Source of the DNA: an uncultured Erythrobacteraceae bacterium
Lineage (GTDB): Bacteria; Pseudomonadota; Alphaproteobacteria; Sphingomonadales; Sphingomonadaceae
Assembly: GCA_946482075.1 (NCBI GenBank)
Contig: CAMLQG010000059.1
Coordinates: 1 to 20,988 of the forward strand
Length of the DNA: 20,988 nt
Direction of reading: 5' to 3'
In this document: one piece after another, positions 1-8,009 of the stretch
Position numbering within the stretch: position 1 is the stretch's first letter
Layout: every line of letters begins with the position of its first letter
Notes under the pieces: generated by a model
What the model saw: only the letters and a program-made list of their open reading frames with translations
Databases searched by the model: none
What the model was told of the DNA's origin: nothing
Program-made: the position numbers and the translations under genes

Positions 1-910
1 CAAAACTCGCCCCACCCCGCAGCAAAACCGCACCAGCCCCGTTGCTCAGCATGACGCCAAGCCCGCCGGCGGCGTCATTCCCGGTCGCGGAGCAGCGCAT
101 GACGTCGCCGGGGAAGCCGAAGCCCATATAGCGCAGGGAAAGACCCGCCAGGCGCTGTCCGGCGCCCGCGCGGGACTGGGCGAATTCGGCCAGGTAGCTC
201 GCCATCATCCAGCCTGGCAGCACCGGCGCGCGCAGTCCTTCCTTGCGCGCCTGCCCCATATCCCAGTGCAGCCGGTGCGTGGCCCAGATCACCGCGTCGA
301 ACATGAACAGCGCGACCATGTCCGGCCGCTTGACCAGCGTATCGCCTTCCACGCTCGTCATCGGGCCGGCGGAACCTTCGAGCGCGGCCGCATCCCCCGA
401 TAGGGCAGGCGGGGGAGGCGGCGCCTCGCGGAAGATCAGGTGATTGTGCCCGCGCATGATGACATCGCCATCCTCGGCGGTGAGGACCGAATCCTCCCGC
501 ACGAAGACCATCGGCCCGTTGCGCCCTTCCCGCTCCTCGACCGAGCCGATCTCCATCTGCTCGACCACGGTCTCCCCCACGCGCGCGGGGCGGACCAGTT
601 CCCAGTCCTGCCCGCCCAGCAGCGATTGCAGATGGCCCAGCCCCGGAGGAGCGAGATCGCCATACTGCCCGTCCGCCAGCAGCTCGTCATGGAAGGGTGC
701 GGGCCGCGCCGGGGCCGCGGGATAGAGCGGCGGCGCGATCATGTCGGGATAGCCGGCCGCCTTCGCCGCCGCGGCATCGAGATAGGCGGGATTGCGATCA
801 TCCACTGCCGCGCAATATCGGCGAATGCCGTCCGCCGTGATCACTCCGCGCCGCAAGGGCCGCTTCACGCCGACGACCGCGCGTGCTTCCGGCGTGACCA
901 AACTGCTCAT
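1..910 (-). CDS. MaoC-type (FAS1-like) dehydratase, 3' end cut off by the window
   Basis: The reading frame starts at the ATG at 910 behind a good ribosome site (GGGAGAGG, about 4 bases upstream) and runs off the window edge after 303 codons, so the C-terminus is missing. Around residues 35-60 it has a DRNPAYLDAAAA...AGYPDMIAPP segment typical of the N-terminal hot-dog domain of FAS1-like/MaoC dehydratases. After a proline-rich linker (EAPPPPPAL, about residue 165) a second, more divergent hot-dog half follows. Such double hot-dog proteins hydrate or dehydrate 2-enoyl-CoA/3-hydroxyacyl-CoA thioesters, or mesaconyl-CoA-like substrates, in the cytoplasm. The substrate cannot be read here. It faces the same way as the PilZ gene upstream (57-base gap) but is not clearly one operon with it. 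The domain call is fairly secure and the reaction is family-level inference. Confidence 0.75.
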   Translation of the reverse strand, partial: MSSLVTPEARAVVGVKRPLRRGVITADGIRRYCAAVDDRNPAYLDAAAAKAAGYPDMIAPPLYPAAPARPAPFHDELLADGQYGDLAPPGLGHLQSLLGGQDWELVRPARVGETVVEQMEIGSVEEREGRNGPMVFVREDSVLTAEDGDVIMRGHNHLIFREAPPPPPALSGDAAALEGSAGPMTSVEGDTLVKRPDMVALFMFDAVIWATHRLHWDMGQARKEGLRAPVLPGWMMASYLAEFAQSRAGAGQRLAGLSLRYMGFGFPGDVMRCSATGNDAAGGLGVMLSNGAGAVLLRGGASF

Positions 911-967
911 CCGACCTCTCCCATTGCCTGACCCAGCCTTATGGAAGCCGGGCAGACAAGGGAAGGC

Positions 968-1582
968 CTAGCCCGACTGGATATGGATCGCCCAGGCGGC
1001 GAGCTTGCCGAAATCGAGCGGGCGGATGAAATTCAGCCCGGCCGTCCCGCGATTGACCCAGCGCACGATCGCCGTCTGCGGCGGAAATTGGGGCAGGCGC
1101 ACAGTGACCTCGGCCCCGGCCTTCAACGTCGAGACTCCCACCTTGAGGCCGCGTTGCGACACGTCCAGCAGATCGGTGATGACCACGCCTTCATCGGTGC
1201 TGAGTTCCACCGGGCACTGGATCTGCAGGCGCGGCGCGCGTGCGGTCTTGGGATCGACCGTGCCCTTGCCCAGCTCGCGCAGGATCTGGAGCACGTCGAT
1301 CTCCTGGGAAAACTGGACACCGATCTGGTCGTTGCGCGACCAGACGATCGCCCCTTCGACATGATGCTGAGGCGAAAAATCGATCGCGATCGGCTGGTTC
1401 GCCGCGAATTCGGCATAGACCGTGCCCAGCATGCCCATGGGGGAGATGTTGCGCACCAGGCAGAAGCCGGCGAAATCGCCCACCTCGATGATCACCGGGC
1501 GATAGATCGAAGTGGTACGCGAAGCCGCGCGGCGATCATTCTCGCTTTTCGCGCGGGCAGGGAAACTGACGTGCATATCCAT
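968..1582 (-). CDS. Tandem PilZ-domain protein (probable c-di-GMP receptor)
   Basis: This is a 204-residue protein built from two PilZ-like beta-barrels. The first has the Arg motif near the N-terminus (DRRAASR, an RxxxR pattern) followed by NISPMG, which fits the (D/N)xSxxG c-di-GMP signature. The second has a weaker Arg pair (RAPR) followed by DVSQRG, again DxSxxG. Both halves end in a strand-rich IVW/IVRW segment (AIVWSRND, AIVRWVNR). PilZ proteins bind cyclic di-GMP and switch partner activity, for example in motility or polysaccharide synthesis. The frame stays open to a TTG at 1633, but I chose the ATG at 1582 because upstream of the TTG there is no ribosome site. A weak AGAAG lies about 13 bases before the chosen ATG, and an ATG two codons later is also possible. 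No output domain is attached, so the target is unknown. Confidence 0.8.
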   Translation of the reverse strand: MDMHVSFPARAKSENDRRAASRTTSIYRPVIIEVGDFAGFCLVRNISPMGMLGTVYAEFAANQPIAIDFSPQHHVEGAIVWSRNDQIGVQFSQEIDVLQILRELGKGTVDPKTARAPRLQIQCPVELSTDEGVVITDLLDVSQRGLKVGVSTLKAGAEVTVRLPQFPPQTAIVRWVNRGTAGLNFIRPLDFGKLAAWAIHIQSG

Positions 1583-1705
1583 GCAGTTGATCCGTCTTCT
1601 ATATGTTCCCAGCCCACACGGCCTATCTGACAAAGGTAAAAAGAATCGTCTCCCGCAGGGTGAAAAAATGCCTAATCCGCCGATAAGGAAAGTCCGCCGC
1701 CCTTC

Positions 1706-2251
1706 CTATTCCTCGCGTTCGAACATCGCGATCAGCGCGCCGGCGGCCGCTCCCACTTCCGACCAGGTCACTTCGAACCCGGCATCATCTCCGAAATAGG
1801 GATCGGCCACGGCTTCCCCTTCCGCGCCTGGTACAATGTCCATCAACAGGCCGATCCGCGCTGTTGCATCGCGCGGGGCAACACGGCGGATATTGGCGAG
1901 ATTCTCGTGATCGAGCGCAAAGATATGTGTGAAGCGGCGGAAATCGTCCGTCGCCAGCTGCCGGGCGCGATAGGCGGTGATATCGATCCCGTGCCGCGCG
2001 GCCGTGGCGATGGCGCGCGGATCAGGCGGTTCGCCGACATGCCAGTCCCCCGTTCCGGCCGAATCGCAATCGACTGCCAGGCCGGCTGCCTGCGCGGCCC
2101 GGCAAAAGGCCGCTTCAGCGAGAGGCGAGCGACAGATATTGCCGAGACAGACGAAGAGGACCGCTGGGCGGGATGGGACAGGTATCGTCCCGTCCTTGGC
2201 AATCCCGCCGGACGAAGCCGATCCCGGGCGCGCTATCCCCCCATCGGCCAT
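1706..2251 (-). CDS. Low-molecular-weight protein-tyrosine phosphatase
   Basis: This is a 181-residue cytoplasmic phosphatase. The P-loop CLGNICRS (Cys35, Arg41, Ser42) is the CX5R catalytic loop of LMW-PTPs, and the general-acid Asp lies in the C-terminal ADPYFGD segment. The family hydrolyses phosphotyrosine, often on kinases that control exopolysaccharide export; some members act on arsenate, but no ars genes are nearby. The ATG at 2251 is the only start in frame before the P-loop, so the 25 or so extra N-terminal residues, longer than usual for the family, must be real or partly untranslated. It begins two bases after the stop of the upstream monooxygenase and lacks a strong ribosome site (only TAGGG), which suggests translational coupling. 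Its role beside a catabolic oxygenase is unclear. Confidence 0.9.
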   Translation of the reverse strand: MADGGIARPGSASSGGIAKDGTIPVPSRPAVLFVCLGNICRSPLAEAAFCRAAQAAGLAVDCDSAGTGDWHVGEPPDPRAIATAARHGIDITAYRARQLATDDFRRFTHIFALDHENLANIRRVAPRDATARIGLLMDIVPGAEGEAVADPYFGDDAGFEVTWSEVGAAAGALIAMFEREE

Positions 2252-2253
2252 CC

Positions 2254-3732
2254 CTAGGCCGCGACGTGTTCCGGCAGCGGCTTGATGATGAAAGCGTCGA
2301 AATCCGGGCCGTCGCTGACGTCCTCCATGAACTTCATCGACGGATAGGGATAGATTCCCGGCACGCCTTCATCGTCGAGATACCAGCTGGAGCAGCCGCC
2401 GAGATACCAGGTGGTCTTCTTCGCCTGGATGCGGAAATCGTCCACCATCGCATCGGTCGCCGCCTGGGTCGGAGACATGGAAATGCCTTCCGCCGCGATC
2501 TTGTCGATACATTCCATGATCCAGCCGGACTGCAGCTCCGACACGGTGACGAGCGAGATGTTGCCCACCGGACTGTAAGGCCCGCCGATCATGAAAAAGT
2601 TCGGCATCTGGGGCACTGTCATCGTCTGATAGGCGATCGGCCGCTTGGCCCATACATCGTCCAGATCCACACCGTTCTCGCCGTGGAGCGTGACCGGCCG
2701 GACATAGGCCTGGGCATGGAAGCCGGTGGCCAGCACAAGGAGATCGAGCTCGATCGTGCGTCCGTCCTTCGTCAGGATGCCTTCGGGAACCACGCGTTCG
2801 ATCCCGGAATCGATCAGCTCGGTGTTGGGCCGCTGGATCGCTTCGTAGAAATTGGGCGACATGATCATCCGCTTGCAGCCCAGCGGATAGTCGGGCGTCA
2901 GGCGGCGGCGCAGGTCCGGATCCGCCACCGTTGCGAGATTGTCTTCCGCGTTCTGGATCAACTGGGCGCGACTGGGCGCATCGGGATACATCAGGCCCGC
3001 GGAAAGCTCTGCATTGAGCGTGGTCGTCTCGTCCAGGATTGCCTGCATGAGTTCCGGATTGGCGCGGAACTCTTCCCGCTGCTCGGAACTGTAGGGCTCG
3101 TTCGGCACGTTCAGCACCCACTGGGCGGTGCGCTGGAAGAGGTAGAACTTCTTCACCTTGCCGGCGAGTTCGGCCGTGATCTGCGTGGCGGTGGAGCCGG
3201 TGCCGACCACTGCGATCCGCTTGTCTTCCAGCGAAACCGAATGATCCCAGCGCGCGGTGTGGAACTTGGTGCCTTCGAAACTGTCGAGGCCCGGAATGTC
3301 CGGCCAGTTGATCTGGTGGAGGAAGCCGGTGGCGGACACCAGGATATCGGCCACATCGGTCGATCCGTCCTTCAGGGTGATCTGCCAGCGCGCGCCGTCC
3401 CAGCGGCCATCGGCCACTTCGGTGTTGAAGCGGATATGTTCGAGGACGCCCAGCTCCTTCGCCTGGCGGTTGAAATAATTCCAGATCTCGGGCCCGGCGG
3501 GGAATTCCTCCGTCCAGTCGGGATTGGGCGCGAAGGAATAGCGGTAGGAATGCGACTTCACGTCGCAATGGAGGCCCGGATAGGTGTTCTCGCGCCAGGT
3601 GCCGCCGCAACTTGCACCCTTTTCGTAGATCGTGAAATCGTCATGACCGGCCTGCATCAGGCGATAGCCCATCAGGATGCCCGACATTCCGGCCCCGATG
3701 ATGATGGTGCGCGGCTTGAATTCCTTGCTCAT
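2254..3732 (-). CDS. Flavin-containing monooxygenase, Baeyer-Villiger type
   Basis: This is a 492-residue flavoprotein. An N-terminal FAD Rossmann motif (GAGMSG, residues 13-18) is followed by GGTW...YPGLHCD (43-57), the class B monooxygenase pattern. Residues 152-163 read FEGTKFHTARWD, matching the Baeyer-Villiger fingerprint FxGxxxHxxxW(P/D). The NADPH Rossmann motif GTGSTAT is at 177-183, and an LVLATGF motif sits in the second half. Family members use NADPH and O2 to turn ketones into esters or lactones. The first ATG (3732) directly precedes the FAD fold; the frame continues upstream only into unrelated DNA. The gene diverges from the enoyl-CoA hydratase and is followed after two bases by the tyrosine phosphatase. 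A role in oxidising a cyclic or steroidal ketone is inference; the substrate is unknown. Confidence 0.88.
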   Translation of the reverse strand: MSKEFKPRTIIIGAGMSGILMGYRLMQAGHDDFTIYEKGASCGGTWRENTYPGLHCDVKSHSYRYSFAPNPDWTEEFPAGPEIWNYFNRQAKELGVLEHIRFNTEVADGRWDGARWQITLKDGSTDVADILVSATGFLHQINWPDIPGLDSFEGTKFHTARWDHSVSLEDKRIAVVGTGSTATQITAELAGKVKKFYLFQRTAQWVLNVPNEPYSSEQREEFRANPELMQAILDETTTLNAELSAGLMYPDAPSRAQLIQNAEDNLATVADPDLRRRLTPDYPLGCKRMIMSPNFYEAIQRPNTELIDSGIERVVPEGILTKDGRTIELDLLVLATGFHAQAYVRPVTLHGENGVDLDDVWAKRPIAYQTMTVPQMPNFFMIGGPYSPVGNISLVTVSELQSGWIMECIDKIAAEGISMSPTQAATDAMVDDFRIQAKKTTWYLGGCSSWYLDDEGVPGIYPYPSMKFMEDVSDGPDFDAFIIKPLPEHVAA

Positions 3733-3940
3733 GCTTCTGCAATCCCGTCCCGTGACTTGGTCTATAATCTGGACATAACATCCGACATCGCGTCCGCAAG
3801 GTCGAGAGCGCGACTGGCACCGCACTTTGCCGCATCCTGCACTGCACAGCTCTGTCCGCGCCCTGCCGCTCGGAGTGATGGACAATCCCCGGCCACTCTG
3901 GAAAGTGCGATCATCACATTCGAATCGAAAAGGAAGAGAG
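3733..3940. promoter_or_regulatory. Divergent intergenic region with a weak promoter candidate
   Basis: This 208-base region separates the minus-strand monooxygenase from the plus-strand enoyl-CoA hydratase, so it must drive both directions. On the minus strand I see a weak sigma70-like candidate: TTGCGG (3799-3794), a 16-base spacer, then TATGTC (3777-3772), which would leave a leader of about 33 bases. A TATAAT hexamer on the plus strand (3763-3768) has no acceptable -35 partner. No convincing operator dyad was found. Promoter assignment here is low confidence. Confidence 0.25.
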
Positions 3941-4684
3941 ATGGCCGAGATCGAGCTGACCCGCGACGAGGACGTGGCGATCCTCGCGCTGAACCGCCCG
4001 GACCAGCTGAACGCCATCACCAACCGCATGATCGACCTGATCGAGGAAGCGCTCGACACGGTGGAGAACGACGACAGCGCCGGGCTGGTGCTGACGGGCA
4101 AGGGGCGCGGCTTCTGCGCCGGCTCCGACCTCAAGGAACCGCCGAGCAATTTCGAGGACCGCGTGGCGCGCATGCATCGGCTGGTGCTGCGGATGCAGAG
4201 CCATCCCAAGATCATCGTCGCCGCGCTGAACGGCCTGGCTTATGGCGGCGGGCTGGAACTGGCGATGGGCTGCTGCTTCCGTGTGGCCGCGCCCGGCGCC
4301 AGGCTCTCCCTCCCCGAAGTGAAGCTCGGCATGATTCCGGCCTATGGTGGCACGCAGCTGCTGCCGCGCATCGTCGGCCAGGCGCGCGCGCTGGAACTGC
4401 TGATCATGGGCGAACCGATCACTGCCGAACGGGCGCAGGAGATCGGCCTCGTCACGCTGGTCGCGGAGGATTCTCTCGCCGAAGCGGTGGCGCTGGTGCG
4501 GCGGTCCGCCCAATATGGCCAGGCGCCGCAGCGCGCGCTGCGCAAGGCGGTGATCGAAGGAGCCGACCTGCCGATCGCGCAGGCGCTGGGGCTGGAATAC
4601 CGGATCATCGGCGAACTGGCACCGAACCTCGCCGACGTCACCCATCTGTTCAAGACCAAGATCAGGAACGCAGGAGCCGCCTGA
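3941..4684 (+). CDS. Enoyl-CoA hydratase/isomerase (crotonase family)
   Basis: This is a 247-residue crotonase-fold protein of normal length. The oxyanion-hole segments are GFCAGSD (57-63) and AYGGGLELAMG (100-110). Glu106 and Glu126 (in LPEVKLG) match the two catalytic glutamates of classical enoyl-CoA hydratase (rat Glu144 and Glu164), so water addition to a 2-enoyl-CoA is the most likely activity; other crotonase reactions stay possible. The start at 3941 follows a strong AGGAAGAG ribosome site, while an upstream in-frame ATG at 3827 has none. It opens a plus-strand group with the EthD-type gene (33-base gap) and an amidohydrolase, and diverges from the monooxygenase, which suggests that they share a pathway. 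It probably acts in the cytoplasm on a CoA-bound ring-cleavage intermediate (inference). Confidence 0.9.
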   Translation: MAEIELTRDEDVAILALNRPDQLNAITNRMIDLIEEALDTVENDDSAGLVLTGKGRGFCAGSDLKEPPSNFEDRVARMHRLVLRMQSHPKIIVAALNGLAYGGGLELAMGCCFRVAAPGARLSLPEVKLGMIPAYGGTQLLPRIVGQARALELLIMGEPITAERAQEIGLVTLVAEDSLAEAVALVRRSAQYGQAPQRALRKAVIEGADLPIAQALGLEYRIIGELAPNLADVTHLFKTKIRNAGAA

Positions 4685-4717
4685 GGCTCCATGGTCAATT
4701 TTCGGGAGAGTTTGCCG

Positions 4718-5092
4718 ATGAAACGCCTGGTCGCCCTGCTCGAACGCAAGCCCGGGATGAGCGTGGAGGATTTCCGGACCTATTACGAAACCCGCCACGC
4801 GCCGCTGATCTCCTCCTTCCTGGTGCCCGGCGTCGAATATCGCCGGACCTATGTCGATCATTCGACGCTGTTCGGCGCGAATGTGGCGAACCCGGCAGAC
4901 CAGCCCGGAATCGATTGCGACGTGATCACTACGCTGAGCTTCCCGACCGAAGAGATCTACACTGCCGCCATGGCCGGCCTGCGCGCGCCGGAGAACGCGG
5001 CGCGCGTGGCGGCGGACGAGGAGAATTTCATCGATCGCACGCGAAAACGCATTTTCATCACGGATGATTGCTGCGAATCCGAACCGGGCTAA
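4718..5092 (+). CDS. EthD-family dimeric alpha/beta-barrel protein (first copy)
   Basis: This 124-residue protein begins with the signature KPGMSVEDFRTYYETRHAPL, close to the KxGMSxEDFxxxYExxHA pattern shared with the second EthD-type gene at 11457-11828. It ends with a DEENFIDR helix and a short charged tail. EthD is named from the ethyl tert-butyl ether degradation locus, where it is required but its chemistry is unresolved; related small barrels include oxygenases, isomerases and cyclases. I chose the ATG at 4718 because GGGAGAG lies seven bases before it; the ATG at 4691 would add nine residues without a ribosome site. It is probably cotranscribed with the crotonase. A role on a reactive catabolic intermediate is inferred from context only. 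Confidence 0.8.
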   Translation: MKRLVALLERKPGMSVEDFRTYYETRHAPLISSFLVPGVEYRRTYVDHSTLFGANVANPADQPGIDCDVITTLSFPTEEIYTAAMAGLRAPENAARVAADEENFIDRTRKRIFITDDCCESEPG

Positions 5093-5224
5093 GGCTGGGG
5101 GCGAGCGTCAGGGGATTGACCAATCGTGCAACTCTCTAGCGCGATGACGCCATAATCCGCATCGTCGCTTTCCGCTTTGCGCGGAATGGGTGTATTCTTT
5201 CCCCAACGACAAGGGAGAGATGAC

Positions 5225-6556
5225 GTGCGGACATTCTTTCACAATGCGCGCCTGTTCGACGGCGTGAACGATCCCCGAAACGGGATGTGCGTGGTCGTCG
5301 AAGGCGAACGGATCATCGAAGTCGCACCCGACAGCGCCGAATTGAAGCAGGCCGATGGCGACCATCGCGATCTCGCCGGCAGGACGCTGATGCCCGGCAT
5401 GGTCTGTGGCCATTATCATGCGGAATATCCCGATCTCCGCCTGGCAGAAACGGGCAAGCGCTATCTCGGTCTCGAATACCCGCCGGGCTATCTCACCGCC
5501 GTCGCCATCCAGAGCCTCGGCTATGCGGTGGAATCGGGCGTGACCGGCGTGGTCGGCGCCGGCTGCAGCCAGGATATCGACGTCTCGCTCAAGATGGCGG
5601 CGGCCGACGGGCGCATCGTCGCCCCGCGCATCCGCCCCTGCGGCCAGCATATCAACACCACAGCGAACGAGAACGAGCCGAGCCAGTGGTGGGGCATCTC
5701 GCCCAAGCGCGAGGACGGCCTGCTGTCGGTGGCGGCCGAAATCTTCGCCGATGGCGCGGACGGCATGCGCAAGGCCGTGCGCCACCAGCTGCGCAAGGGA
5801 GTGGAAGTGATCAAGATCTTCCCCAGCGGCGGGCACGGCGTGGACTATCCCGAGCATTTCCGCAGCATGACGATGGACGAGCTGGAAGCCGTCATCACCA
5901 CCGCGCATAATCGCGGGGCGATCGTGCGCGGCCATGTGACGACCAAGAGCATGATGCTGGATGCGATCAAGCTCGGCCTCGACATCGTCGACCATGGCGA
6001 CGATCTCGACGACGAAGTGATCGAGGCGATGGTGAAGCATGGGACCTTCTACGTGCCGTCCATGCTGTTCCTTAAGAAGCTGCTGCCGACGGATGAAGGC
6101 GAATATGCCCGCGCGAGCCAGCTCGCCCCGCTCAAGCGCTCGTTCGAGAATGTGAAGAAGATGCTTCCCCGCGCCAACGAAGCGGGCGTGAAGATCGTAC
6201 CGGGCGACGATTTCGGCCTCGAATTCATGACCCATTACCCAGGAAATTATGCCGAGGAATGGGAAATCTACGTCAATGATTGCGGCATCCCGGCCAAGGA
6301 CGTGCTGACCTGGCTGACCCGCAACGGCGCGCAGATGATGAATCTGGGCGATGAAGCGGGCCTGATCGAGGCCGGGCGCCTGGCGGACATCATTGTGGTG
6401 GACGGCGACCCCATCGCCGATTTCAGCCTGCTGCGCCGCCCGCGCGAAACGCTGTCGATGGTCATGATCGGCGGCAAGGCTGCGATCGACAGACTGCCCC
6501 GAGGCCATGGCCAGCCCACCGTGCCCAACCATGCCGCGCAGCTGACGGCGATTTGA
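5225..6556 (+). CDS. Metal-dependent amidohydrolase with a complete binuclear metal site
   Basis: This 443-residue TIM-barrel amidohydrolase has every metal ligand of the binuclear type visible: His63 and His65 (GHYHAE), Lys197 (VIKIFPSGG, the lysine expected to be carbamylated), His237 (GHVTTK), His257 (DHGDD) and Asp328 (VPGDD). The C-terminal AGRLADIIVVDGDP closes the small beta-sandwich, as in imidazolonepropionase, prolidase and Xaa-dipeptidase-like members. These enzymes hydrolyse amides, lactones or cyclic imides. The GTG at 5225 is preferred because GGGAG sits just ahead; an upstream start at 5177 would add residues not expected in the family. No signal peptide is visible. It lies downstream of the EthD-type gene with a 132-base gap, so it may have its own promoter. 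Opening a lactone made by the Baeyer-Villiger enzyme is an attractive but untested idea. Confidence 0.87.
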   Translation: MRTFFHNARLFDGVNDPRNGMCVVVEGERIIEVAPDSAELKQADGDHRDLAGRTLMPGMVCGHYHAEYPDLRLAETGKRYLGLEYPPGYLTAVAIQSLGYAVESGVTGVVGAGCSQDIDVSLKMAAADGRIVAPRIRPCGQHINTTANENEPSQWWGISPKREDGLLSVAAEIFADGADGMRKAVRHQLRKGVEVIKIFPSGGHGVDYPEHFRSMTMDELEAVITTAHNRGAIVRGHVTTKSMMLDAIKLGLDIVDHGDDLDDEVIEAMVKHGTFYVPSMLFLKKLLPTDEGEYARASQLAPLKRSFENVKKMLPRANEAGVKIVPGDDFGLEFMTHYPGNYAEEWEIYVNDCGIPAKDVLTWLTRNGAQMMNLGDEAGLIEAGRLADIIVVDGDPIADFSLLRRPRETLSMVMIGGKAAIDRLPRGHGQPTVPNHAAQLTAI

Positions 6557-6570
6557 GCGAGTAAATTGGT

Positions 6571-6648
6571 CCGTTCGTCCTGAGCTTGTCGAAGGACAGT
6601 CTTTTTTCGAAAAGAAAAGCAGGGCTTCGACAGGCTCAGCCCGAACGG
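6571..6648. repeat. REP-like inverted repeat between convergent genes
   Basis: Two 24-base arms (6571-6594 and 6625-6648) are inverted copies with three mismatches around a 30-base loop. Each contains the cores CTGAGC and GTCGAAG (or complements). Elements with TGAGCTTGTCGAAG-type cores recur between genes in sphingomonad genomes, to my recollection. It lies between the convergent amidohydrolase and VOC genes, where it could end both transcripts, although no clean T-tract follows. Confidence 0.75.
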
Positions 6649-6666
6649 AGCCAGGGTGCTATCAGT

Positions 6667-7152
6667 TCAACAGGCCTCCAGCCGATCGAACGTGTCCAGC
6701 CGGAACTGGTTGTCCGGCCCGAACAGTTCCTGCAGCTCGATGAGATTGCCTTCCGGATCCCGGCCGTAGATTGCGCGATAGTTGCGGTCGGCCAGCGGCG
6801 GCGGCGGGCTGTGAAAGGTCATGCCGTGGCCCAGCAGCCGCTGATATTCGGCGTCGATGTCCGAAATTTCGAGGCAGATATGCGTGTAGCCGCGCGAATA
6901 AGGCTGACAGGGCGCGCCGATCTCCACCGGGGGAAGCGTGTACTGGATCAGCTCGATCATCACGTTGCCGCATTTCAGCATCGCCATCGAAGCGGCGGAT
7001 TCCTGGATACCGGTCGTCAGGCCGGCCGGATCGCCGGGCCCCCAATCCATCGCGGTCACGTCCTCGAAACCGAGCCCGTCGCGATAGAAGCGGCGCATGA
7101 GGTCCATGTCCTCGACCGCGAGATTGATGTGATGGACGCCTCTGATCGCCAT
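6667..7152 (-). CDS. VOC-family (glyoxalase/dioxygenase-fold) protein
   Basis: This 161-residue protein has two betaalphabetabetabeta units, with the usual four metal-ligand positions filled: His8 (VHHINLAV), Glu67 (MIELIQY), His91 (THICLEI) and Glu139 (NLIELQE). An intact site suggests a divalent-metal enzyme such as a lyase, epimerase (methylmalonyl-CoA epimerase-like) or isomerase, rather than a binding protein. The His/Glu/His/Glu set argues against an extradiol dioxygenase, which uses two His and one Glu. The ATG at 7152 follows AGGAGAG at good spacing. It is 64 bases downstream of the SDR gene in the same direction and is probably cotranscribed with it. The substrate is unknown. Confidence 0.85.
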   Translation of the reverse strand: MAIRGVHHINLAVEDMDLMRRFYRDGLGFEDVTAMDWGPGDPAGLTTGIQESAASMAMLKCGNVMIELIQYTLPPVEIGAPCQPYSRGYTHICLEISDIDAEYQRLLGHGMTFHSPPPPLADRNYRAIYGRDPEGNLIELQELFGPDNQFRLDTFDRLEAC

Positions 7153-7216
7153 TGCCTCTCTCCTTGCAGCGGGGTCTTTGCCCTTGGCCGGAACCTGCGC
7201 TCCGGGCCCGCCGGTT

Positions 7217-7978
7217 TCAATCGAATTCGAGCGCGATCGGCGGACGGATCACGATCTCCGACAGGTTGATTTCCGGCGGCGAGGCGAGCGTATATTCGAC
7301 GATCCGCGCGATCTCGTCCGGATCGCCCAGCAACTGCTCGATCGGCGCGTTCAGCTGTTCGATCTTCTCGCCCAGCATGGCCAGTTCGTCGGGCGCGTAG
7401 CCCCGCGCGAGATTGGTGCGGAAGCCGCCCGGCACCACGAGGCTTACCCGGATCGCGTCGCGCTCCAACTCCTTGCGCAGCGTGCGGGTGAGCATCTCCA
7501 CCGCGATCTTCGCCGCGCCATAGGCCCCGCCCGCATCCCAGCGCGCGGTGAGCGAGCTGACATTGACGATATGCGACGGGTAGCCATGCGCGCGCATCTT
7601 CCTGACCGCCGCCTGGCTCGCTTCGAGCATCGCGATCACATGGACGTCGAACAGCTCGCGCCAGCGCGCCGGGTCCGCGTCGAGCAGCGGCTCAGGGAAC
7701 ATGACGCCGGCGGAATTGATCAGCGCGGACAAGTTGGGATGATCGATCCCGGCGATCGCGTCGGCCAAAGCGCCGGGCGCGGTGATGTCGAGCGCGAGCG
7801 CATGGGCGGCGGGCCCGCCTGCCTGAGCGATCACTTCCGCAGTCTGGCGCAGCCCGTCTTCGGAACGACCCACCAGCCACAATTCCATGCCGCCCGCGCC
7901 CAGCCGGCGGGACACTTCCTGCCCGATCCCGCTCGATGCGCCGGTGACCACGCCCGCCCTGCCGTCGAACACACCCAT
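7217..7978 (-). CDS. Short-chain dehydrogenase/reductase (SDR)
   Basis: This 253-residue classical SDR has the cofactor motif TGASSGIG at residues 12-19 and NSAG (a variant of NNAG) at 88-91. The catalytic serine is in VSS (141-142), and Tyr153 and Lys157 form the YxxxK pair. These enzymes oxidise alcohols or reduce ketones with NAD(P)(H). The residue set after the second strand (VGRS) suggests NADPH use, but this is weak. The start at 7978 has a strong GGGAGG site 7-12 bases upstream. It leads the two-gene unit with the VOC protein and diverges from the sugar-nucleotide epimerase. Supplying the ketone for the Baeyer-Villiger enzyme is a context-based guess. Confidence 0.9.
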   Translation of the reverse strand: MGVFDGRAGVVTGASSGIGQEVSRRLGAGGMELWLVGRSEDGLRQTAEVIAQAGGPAAHALALDITAPGALADAIAGIDHPNLSALINSAGVMFPEPLLDADPARWRELFDVHVIAMLEASQAAVRKMRAHGYPSHIVNVSSLTARWDAGGAYGAAKIAVEMLTRTLRKELERDAIRVSLVVPGGFRTNLARGYAPDELAMLGEKIEQLNAPIEQLLGDPDEIARIVEYTLASPPEINLSEIVIRPPIALEFD

Positions 7979-8009
7979 TCAAGCCTCCCTCAACCAACCG
8001 GGAACCGCC

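Noticed and set aside
2173..5067. Open frame of 964 codons on the plus strand
   Set aside because: It runs antisense to the monooxygenase and out of frame through the crotonase and EthD-type genes; its product is rich in Arg/His/Gly with no domain. GC-rich codon bias explains the lack of stops.
5170..5186. TTCCGC...GCGGAA dyad before the amidohydrolase
   Set aside because: The arms are only six bases and GC-rich, which is expected by chance, and no promoter is aligned with it.
5108..6532. Open frame of 474 codons on the minus strand
   Set aside because: It is antisense to the amidohydrolase, whose metal ligands are all in place on the plus strand.
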